Assembly: GCA_002172675.1 (NCBI GenBank)
Contig: NETF01000007.1
Span: 1-64,000, forward strand
Source of the DNA: an unicellular cyanobacterium SU3
Lineage (GTDB): Bacteria; Cyanobacteriota; Cyanobacteriia; Cyanobacteriales; Microcystaceae
Length of the DNA: 64,000 bases
Direction of reading: 5' to 3'
Shown here piece by piece: positions 58,332-64,000 of this stretch; the stretch's first letter is position 1, and each line of letters begins with the position of its first letter. A model generated the notes under the pieces. It ran no database searches. It was not told where the DNA came from and was given only the letters and a program-made list of their open reading frames with translations. Both the position numbers and the translations under genes were made by a program.

Positions 58332-58537
58332 TTGAGGGTTGGAAATCAAATAATTTATAAAAAAAGTAGTACCTAAAATGCTGGGTTACGACGAATGATT
58401 AACTCCTGATAAAATTTTACTAATTCTGACAAAGTAATTTACTGAATTAGTAGACCTCTTTTGTCTCTGTTATATTATTGTTACCAATATAAAGAATGCT
58501 TAATATCAATCCTTCTTGATGTGCGTCAACATCATAA

Positions 58538-58897
58538 TTAGTAATTCCAATGATTAAGAGCAATAAATTGGTTAACTAAGGAAATATTTGCAGCTTCTAA
58601 GTTAGAGATAGCTTTAACTATCCCCTTATAGCTTAGGTCGTTTGAGGGATTGGAATCACTATAAATAGCTAAAATACCAGGATGGTTAGGGTTTTCTAGA
58701 TGGAGATTTTCAAAATCCTTACAGTTACGAGTTAATAAAACTCGATTTTCCTGTTTAGCACAATCAAGAACGAGAGAATCTACTTTGCCCATAAAGTTCA
58801 GTTCGTTGATAGTTTTCACACTATGACCCGCTTTTTGAAGCAAGATCACTAAAACTTTAGCTTGAGTGTCTTCATCCAGAAGTAATCTTAGGCTCAA
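58538..58897 (-). CDS. DUF5615 PIN-like protein
   Basis: 119 residues of the DUF5615 PIN-like family, frequent partner of DUF433. Candidate acidic residues: LLLDEDTQAKV (Asp pair at 7-9), VDSLVLDCAKQ, and LLTRNCKDFENL where the third acidic position (D-x-D) shows N-C-K-D. Nuclease activity and a toxin role are inferred from the family. It overlaps the DUF433 gene by 26 bp. Confidence 0.8.
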   Translation of the reverse strand: MSLRLLLDEDTQAKVLVILLQKAGHSVKTINELNFMGKVDSLVLDCAKQENRVLLTRNCKDFENLHLENPNHPGILAIYSDSNPSNDLSYKGIVKAISNLEAANISLVNQFIALNHWNY

Positions 58898-59258
58898 GGG
58901 GGATTCCTCGCTCTTCTAGATGACGACGTTCGATTAATGCTTCTTGTTTTAATAACTCTTGATGGGTTTGACAATATTCAAGAGATTCTTTGATAGCTTC
59001 TAATGGTAAATCCCAATTGTCAGCAGCTTCTTCTTGGGTCATTTCATTAACAATCATATCTGTCCAAACAATAGATGCTCTCAGTCGTCTTCCTTTGAGA
59101 TAAAGCTGTTTGCGCCAAGAATGGGGACGTTGTTCTAAGTGTTGCCATTCAGTTTGAGAAGATTGAGATTCAAGAGAATCAATAAAGTCTAGGACTTCTT
59201 GTTGTTTATGAGGAGTTAGATTACGCCATTTTTTGAGTAAAAGCTGTTCAGTCTTCAT
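58872..59258 (-). CDS. DUF433 protein with N-terminal DUF2281-like helix
   Basis: 128 residues. The N-terminal helix (KKWRNLTPHKQQEVLDFIDS) resembles DUF2281, and the C-terminal DUF433 part (RLRASIVWTDMIVNEMTQEE, AADNWDLPLEAIKESLEYC) is a winged-helix-like domain. Together with the overlapping DUF5615 gene it forms a common cyanobacterial antitoxin-toxin-like pair, with DUF433 the likely antitoxin. The fused DUF2281-like start is less common. Probably autoregulated, but no operator was identified. Confidence 0.78.
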   Translation of the reverse strand: MKTEQLLLKKWRNLTPHKQQEVLDFIDSLESQSSQTEWQHLEQRPHSWRKQLYLKGRRLRASIVWTDMIVNEMTQEEAADNWDLPLEAIKESLEYCQTHQELLKQEALIERRHLEERGIPLEPKITSG

Positions 59259-59312
59259 TTTGTCTTTTGAAAAATAAACATCTCTTATTATTTTATTCTA
59301 CCTTACTAAAAA

Positions 59313-59329
59313 GGTGGGCATTGCCCACC
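59313..59329 (-). terminator. typA terminator, GGTGGGCA palindrome
   Basis: GGTGGGCA-T-TGCCCACC is a perfect 8-bp stem with a one-base centre (loop must open in RNA), 10 bp beyond the typA stop, followed on the minus strand by five T. The GGTGGGCA/TGCCCACC motif is a dispersed palindrome in many cyanobacteria. Confidence 0.6.
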
Positions 59330-59338
59330 CTACAAAGC

Positions 59339-61132
59339 TTAGCGTTTTGCTAATTTTTTCGTTTTCATTTTCCGTAAACGAATAGACTCTGGTGTCACTT
59401 CCACTAACTCATCAGAACCAATATATTCTAAAGCCCTTTCTAGACTCATTTCTTCAGGGGCCTGAAGTTGAACTAATTCATCTCCACTGGCCGCGCGATG
59501 GTTGGTTAACTGTTTGGTTTTGCACACATTTAACTCTAAGTCTTGGGAACGGTTATGTTCACCGATAATCATTCCTTTATAGACTTTGGTTCCAGGGGTA
59601 ATAAAGAACACGCCACGATCTTCTGCGTTTTTCATGGCGTAGAAGGTGGAAACCCCTTCCTCAAAGGCAATAATCACACCATTGTAACGGGTTTCTAACT
59701 CCCCAGACATGGGACGATATTCTAAGAAACTATGGTTCATGATACCTTCACCCCTTGTAATACGAATAAAGTCACCACGGAACCCTAATAAACCCCTCGC
59801 AGGGACAACAAACTCTAACTGAGTCCGTCCATTAACACCGGTTTGCATATCCTGCATTTCCCCTTTCCGTTGGCCTAAACGTTCAATACAAGATCCGACT
59901 GCTTCTTCGGGAACGTCTAATACTAAGTATTCAAAAGGTTCGTAAGGTTGGCCATTAACTTCACGATAAATAACTTGAGGTTGGGCCACTTGAAACTCAT
60001 AACCTTCGCGGCGCATGGTTTCGATTAAAATACCTAAATGAAGTTCACCCCGACCGGAAACTAAGAATTGATCTGGGGAGTCTCCTGACTCAACCCGTAG
60101 GGCCACATTGGTTTCTAACTCACGATCTAAGCGATCGCGTATTTGTCTGGAGGTGACAAACTTCCCTTCTTGACCAGCAAAGGGGGAGTCATTAACAGAG
60201 AAGGTCATCTGTAATGTGGGTTCGTCTACCTTGATTAAAGGTAACGCTTGGGGGTCATCGGGACAAGTTAAGGTTTCTCCGATATTAGCATCGCCAAAAC
60301 CAGCTACAGCAACGATATAACCAGCAGTTGCTTCTTCTAATTCTACCCGTTGTAGTCCTTCAAAGCCTAACAGTTTACTGATTTTTCCTTTAGCGATGCT
60401 ACCGTCTTCTTTCATCAAGGCTGCTTGTTGACCGGCTGTAATCACTCCGTTGTGGATGCGACCAATAATAATACGGCCTAAATAGTCAGAATAGTCTAAG
60501 GTAGTAACTTGTAGTTGTAGGGGTTTGTTTACGTCGCCAGCTGGTGGGGGAACGTGGTGTAAAATAGCTTCAAATAGAGGTTTCATGTCTTCTGACTCAT
60601 CCTCTAGGTTTTCTTTCGCAAACCCCGATAACCCTGAAGCGTAAAGGGTGGTAAAATCACATTGATCATCATCGGCCCCTAATTCTACGAAGAGGTCAAA
60701 GACTTTATCCACTGCTTTGTCCGGTTCAGCTTGAGGGCGGTCGATTTTATTAACGACAACGATGGGACGTAACCCTTTTTCTAAGGCTTTTTTGAGAACG
60801 AAACGGGTTTGAGGCATGGGGCCTTCGTTAGCATCTACAATCAAGATACAACCATCGACCATCCCTAATACTCGTTCTACCTCTCCCCCAAAGTCAGCGT
60901 GTCCGGGGGTATCAACGATATTAATTAAGGTGTCATCGTAGCGAACGGCTGTATTTTTAGAAAGAATAGTAATCCCCCGTTCTCGTTCGAGGGTGTTGGA
61001 GTCCATCACGCAGTCAGGGATCTCTTCCCCTTCACGAAAGATACCAGACTGTTTGAGAAGGGCATCAACCAGGGTGGTTTTACCGTGATCGACGTGGGCA
61101 ATAATAGCGACGTTACGAATGGGAAGAGACAT
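59339..61132 (-). CDS. typA: translational GTPase TypA/BipA
   Basis: 597-residue ribosome-binding GTPase involved in stress adaptation and 50S assembly. G1 [12 protein letters not shown] (13-24), G2 region ERERGITI, G3 DTPGHADFG and G4 NKIDRP are complete, followed by the EF-Tu-like domain II, EF-G-like domains III and V ([32 protein letters not shown]) and the BipA C-terminal domain ending in KTKKLAKR. Normal length. Single gene with its own terminator. Confidence 0.97.
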   Translation of the reverse strand: MSLPIRNVAIIAHVDHGKTTLVDALLKQSGIFREGEEIPDCVMDSNTLERERGITILSKNTAVRYDDTLINIVDTPGHADFGGEVERVLGMVDGCILIVDANEGPMPQTRFVLKKALEKGLRPIVVVNKIDRPQAEPDKAVDKVFDLFVELGADDDQCDFTTLYASGLSGFAKENLEDESEDMKPLFEAILHHVPPPAGDVNKPLQLQVTTLDYSDYLGRIIIGRIHNGVITAGQQAALMKEDGSIAKGKISKLLGFEGLQRVELEEATAGYIVAVAGFGDANIGETLTCPDDPQALPLIKVDEPTLQMTFSVNDSPFAGQEGKFVTSRQIRDRLDRELETNVALRVESGDSPDQFLVSGRGELHLGILIETMRREGYEFQVAQPQVIYREVNGQPYEPFEYLVLDVPEEAVGSCIERLGQRKGEMQDMQTGVNGRTQLEFVVPARGLLGFRGDFIRITRGEGIMNHSFLEYRPMSGELETRYNGVIIAFEEGVSTFYAMKNAEDRGVFFITPGTKVYKGMIIGEHNRSQDLELNVCKTKQLTNHRAASGDELVQLQAPEEMSLERALEYIGSDELVEVTPESIRLRKMKTKKLAKR

Positions 61133-61347
61133 AAGGATACGGTAGTGAGAAGAGTATAGTTACATTACTACAGATTTCTTCACAATTCTAACTTAGTTTA
61201 GACAAGGTTTACTAAAAACTTTATAAATATCCTAGGGATCAAGGTCTCTAATTGTATAAAAAAAATTAAAAATTATTATTCAATTGAGAAAAATTTAGAT
61301 AAGATTCCTGTGAAACAAAATACAACGTAGGAAAAATAGACAACAAG

Positions 61348-62361
61348 ATGAACCTAATTAACTCAATTAAAACTACTGTTTTCTTATCTTTGCTAAGTTT
61401 AACAGGACTTAATTTAATGGCCGTAAAAGCACGAGCAATGGCTTTATTTGTGGGAAGTTTTGATACCGATTCGGTGTTAAGTTACGATGCTGAAACGGGG
61501 GAATTTATCCGTCCTTTTATTACATCAGGAAGTGGGGGGTTAGATGGCCCTGTAGCGTTAACCTTTGGTCCTGATGAGAACTTTTATGTCATTAGTTTCA
61601 ATAATGATAGTATCCTTCAATATGATGGTCAAACAGGTTTATTTATCGATGAGTTTGTCCCTTCTGGTAGTGGTGGTTTAGATAATGCTCAAGACTTAAC
61701 CTTTGGTTCTGATGGGAATCTTTATGTGACTAATACAGCAACAGATAGTGTATTAAGATTTGATGGGGTTACAGGCAATTTTATTGATGAGTTTGTTCCT
61801 TCGGGTAGTGGTGGTGCAAATCCTCCATTTGGCTTAAGATTTGGTGCTGATGACAATTTATATTTTACCAGTACCTTTACTAATGAGGTTTTACAGTTTA
61901 ATACAGTTACAGAAACAACTTCAAATTTTGCAACAGGAAACGCTGAAGATTTTCCTGGAGGTCTTACCTTTGGACCTGATGGAAATCTCTATGTTGCTAA
62001 CTTTTTAGCCGATAATATTAGCCGTTATGATGGAACAACAGGAGACTTGATTGATGTGTTTGCTGATAACAGTAATGGTGTCTTAGATGGGGGTCCCGTA
62101 CAACCAATTTTCGGTCCTGATGGCAACCTTTATGTTAGTAGTCGAGATGATAATCATGTAGTTCGTTACGATGGAGACACAGGGGACTTTATTGATATTT
62201 TTGTTCCTTCAGGAAATAATGGGTTAAGTACCGCCGGCTGGTTAGCTTTTGGAGAGACACCACAACCCGTTCCTGAGTCTTCTTCTAGTTTAGTATTATT
62301 AGCATTCATGGGTTTTTTAGGAGGAATTGAATTGATAAAATTTAAAAAGAAAAATAAATAA
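61348..62361 (+). CDS. PEP-CTERM-like exported beta-propeller protein
   Basis: 337 residues. Signal peptide 1-30 (TVFLSLLSLTGLNLMAVKARA), then about six 45-residue repeats of propeller type (LTFGPDGNLYV, VLRFDGVTGNFIDEFVPSGS), resembling NHL or SMP-type propellers. The C-terminus is a variant sorting tail: VPESSSS, hydrophobic helix, then KFKKKNK. The usual VPEP is VPES here. Expected at the cell surface, released or anchored by exosortase if the variant is accepted. No partner gene nearby. Confidence 0.8.
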   Translation: MNLINSIKTTVFLSLLSLTGLNLMAVKARAMALFVGSFDTDSVLSYDAETGEFIRPFITSGSGGLDGPVALTFGPDENFYVISFNNDSILQYDGQTGLFIDEFVPSGSGGLDNAQDLTFGSDGNLYVTNTATDSVLRFDGVTGNFIDEFVPSGSGGANPPFGLRFGADDNLYFTSTFTNEVLQFNTVTETTSNFATGNAEDFPGGLTFGPDGNLYVANFLADNISRYDGTTGDLIDVFADNSNGVLDGGPVQPIFGPDGNLYVSSRDDNHVVRYDGDTGDFIDIFVPSGNNGLSTAGWLAFGETPQPVPESSSSLVLLAFMGFLGGIELIKFKKKNK

Positions 62362-62816
62362 ATTCAATGTCTTTGTTGTGGATTGTTTCAGCTAAAATGA
62401 GGTAATAGAAATGTTCGACAAGCGGTTATTGAGCATTGTTGAAATACAGCACAAGCTTTGCTCACTCGCTGCAAAAATAGTGAACAGGATGCTTACACTC
62501 CGTGACATCTGATGCACGGTCATTGACTGAAACAGTTCACTGCTTTAATGATAATAGTAAAAATTGATGATCTTGAATATCCTGATTACTGAATACAAGA
62601 ATAAACAGAAAAAGAGTTAAAAGAAAACTGACTTGATATTTATCATAAGTTAACCAGTAATAATGATATCTCTACATAACAATATTCTGCGTAATGCTAT
62701 TTTGGTTCATCCTATCGGTTATTTTTGTTCACCCCATTGAATGAAGAAATGTTAAGTTAACCATTGTAAGTTAAATAGTATCTTCTAATTTTTGCAACTT
62801 CTAGGAACCAGTCTCC
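62362..62816. other. gap with a possible folded RNA
   Basis: 455 bp without a convincing gene. Complementary arms suggest a three-way structure: TGTTTCAG (62384-62391) with CTGAAACA (62527-62534), TGAGCA/TGCTCA (62430-62435, 62459-62464) and CCGTG/CACGG (62500-62504, 62515-62519). A 33-codon frame at 62411-62512 lies inside it. No known RNA family recognised. Confidence 0.3.
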
Positions 62817-63179
62817 ATGATCAAATATATCATTGCTAGTGGTTTTTCTACTGCTATGTTACTTAATTTAGCTTTTCCTGCATTATCTTCTGAAGATGTT
62901 GCTGTTAACCTGAATCTCGATTCTAATACTAATTATCACACAACGACTAATAGTTTAGGTGCAACAAGTCTTGTTCAATTAGCTTATCAAGGATTTTTTA
63001 AAAATCAAGGTATTCCTAGTCATGGAGGACTTGTTCGTTCTGTTATGTCTCGAAAAGTTGACGCAGAAACCCTAGTAACTGCTGCTATTGCTGTTGGTAG
63101 AGTTTCCCCTGATACTTTGTCTGATAAAGGTTATCTTGATCTGGTTGATCTGAGACTTCAAAGCTTCCGTAATTTTTAA
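62817..63179 (+). CDS. small secreted protein of unknown function
   Basis: 120 residues, no family recognised. Residues 1-24 are a signal peptide (IIASGFSTAMLLNLAFPALS, cleavage near SSE). The mature part has a Thr/Asn-rich linker (DSNTNYHTTTNS) and then LVQLAYQGFFKNQGIPSHGG, DAETLVTAAIAVGRVSPDTL and a final DLVDLRLQSF, which looks like a small helical domain. No cysteines. It starts at an ATG after an AT-rich leader and is probably monocistronic. Confidence 0.75.
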   Translation: MIKYIIASGFSTAMLLNLAFPALSSEDVAVNLNLDSNTNYHTTTNSLGATSLVQLAYQGFFKNQGIPSHGGLVRSVMSRKVDAETLVTAAIAVGRVSPDTLSDKGYLDLVDLRLQSFRNF

Positions 63180-63289
63180 GAGAAAACGTCATCCATGTAG
63201 CAATTTAATACATTTCTAGATTAGTAGAATGAGGGATATTTCTCTCATTCTATTATTTTTTATCCTAAACTGATATGATTATCCACTCT

Positions 63290-64000
63290 TCATGAATAAA
63301 TTAACCAGGGAAACGTACCTACCCCCCATTGAAAATATAAAATAGTTACTGTAACAAAGAACAAAATAAAACCTATCATACAAATATAATCGGTTTGAGA
63401 TAAAATAGATTCGTGTAAATAGGTTCTCTTGGAACTACCAGAAAACGCTTTTGATTGTAACACCACTTCCAATTTTTGAGATTTAGCCATTGCGTTTAAA
63501 ATTAAGGGAACGGCAATAGTAGCATAAACGCTTACTTTTTTAAAAATACTCATCTTTTCTAATGCTAAACCCCGTAATCTTTGCGCTTCTAAAATACCTT
63601 GTATTTCTTCTAATAATAAGGGAAAAAATCGTAAGGTTGATGAAAAAATAAAGACAACTTTATAAGGAATATTGGCTTTGACCATTCCTACAACCATATC
63701 ATTAATATCTGTTGTAAAAATTCCCAACGGAATAATTAAAACCATTGTTAAAGTCTTAAAAACAATATTTAATCCGTAGACAATCCCTTCCTGGTTCATG
63801 GTTAAACCTCCTATCCAAAACCAATCTTCAGGAACGGAAAAAATAGGGGTTAATGTTTCTGTATTTAACAATGTTTGCACTTGGGAAACATTAAAAAAAC
63901 CCATGACAATAACAATTAAAATATAAAAAGGTAACATGACCTTAAGAACAGTGCTGAGATATTCTAGTTTTACCCCTGCAAACAGACAAGAAATGCCAAT
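63290..64000 (-). CDS. ECF transporter T component (EcfT/CbiQ family), 5' end outside window
   Basis: The frame is open to the window edge (237 codons visible including the stop), so the start lies beyond 64000; the ATG at 63937 is internal to a longer hydrophobic protein. EcfT couples the ATPases to the substrate-binding S component in vitamin or metal uptake. The coupling helix has EAQRLRGLALEKM, the first A-x-R-G-type motif, and LQSKAFSG matches the second. Several membrane helices (LKVMLPFYILIVIVMGFF, IVFKTLTMVLIIPLG). Partner genes are not in the window. Confidence 0.85.
   Translation of the reverse strand: MGISCLFAGVKLEYLSTVLKVMLPFYILIVIVMGFFNVSQVQTLLNTETLTPIFSVPEDWFWIGGLTMNQEGIVYGLNIVFKTLTMVLIIPLGIFTTDINDMVVGMVKANIPYKVVFIFSSTLRFFPLLLEEIQGILEAQRLRGLALEKMSIFKKVSVYATIAVPLILNAMAKSQKLEVVLQSKAFSGSSKRTYLHESILSQTDYICMIGFILFFVTVTILYFQWGVGTFPWLIYS

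Noticed and set aside
62411-62512. 33-codon frame in the gap before the secreted-protein gene
   Set aside because: No ribosome site or similarity, and it lies in the possible folded RNA; not listed as a gene.

Overview
The window looks like chromosome from a unicellular, diazotroph-type cyanobacterium of the Crocosphaera/Cyanothece group. The evidence is a low G+C sequence with roughly thirty HIP1 octamers (GCGATCGC) visible by eye and a cyanobacterial gene set: crtP-crtB, homogentisate phytyltransferase, ndhS, Tab2, a DUF2499/Ycf49-type protein, a DUF3172 protein and PEP-CTERM proteins. The genus assignment is inference from gene content and from the amount of decayed mobile DNA, not from an alignment. 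I saw no rRNA, tRNA or CRISPR array.

Layout. 1-660 is a gene-free AT-rich stretch. 0.66-9.5 kb (mostly minus strand) carries murD, the tocopherol-pathway prenyltransferase, two GT4 glycosyltransferases, a large secreted GHL10-type glycoside hydrolase and an ABC permease. 9.8-14.4 kb holds dps, cimA (citramalate route to isoleucine), a small secreted Arg/Tyr/Asn-rich protein and an SLC13-type transporter. 14.6-18.6 kb is a plus-strand exopolysaccharide cluster (O-antigen-polymerase-like protein, GT2, GT4), followed by a very short ndhS, a HAS-barrel protein and a histidine kinase with an eroded ATPase lobe. 21.3-26.1 kb has pheS and pheT on opposite strands, separated by a nuclease-like pseudogene with two in-frame TGA codons. 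26.1-35 kb is accessory: an unknown two-gene membrane cassette, YciI, DUF29, Uma2, hflX with an apparent ATC start, a YkgJ protein, and the toxin-antitoxin pairs mntA-hepT and mazE-mazF. 34.9-48 kb is mainly housekeeping: rlmN, a class IV aminotransferase, a LysR regulator, crtP-crtB, GST, an M20 hydrolase and a metallophosphoesterase. 48.5-53.7 kb contains gap1, two tandem Ser/Thr kinases and a dehydrogenase-like gene. 53.7-54.7 kb is a decayed zone: a PEP-CTERM tail abutting a broken IS630-family transposase and a TA-flanked palindromic element. 54.7-64 kb holds ebfC, hemC, Tab2, an Ap4A phosphorylase-like gene, a DUF5615/DUF433 pair, typA, two secreted proteins and the 3' part of an ECF transporter T gene that runs off the window.

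The most notable non-gene structure is a set of degenerate tandem 7-bp repeats. The four CAGTTAT/ACTGATA-like arrays all lie between convergent stop codons and in three cases supply codons to a neighbouring gene. I found no clear new multi-gene defence or biosynthetic system. The best candidates for undescribed biology are the ATC start of hflX, the heptad arrays at 3' junctions, the unknown membrane cassette at 26.1-27.4 kb and a possible folded RNA at 62.38-62.54 kb.
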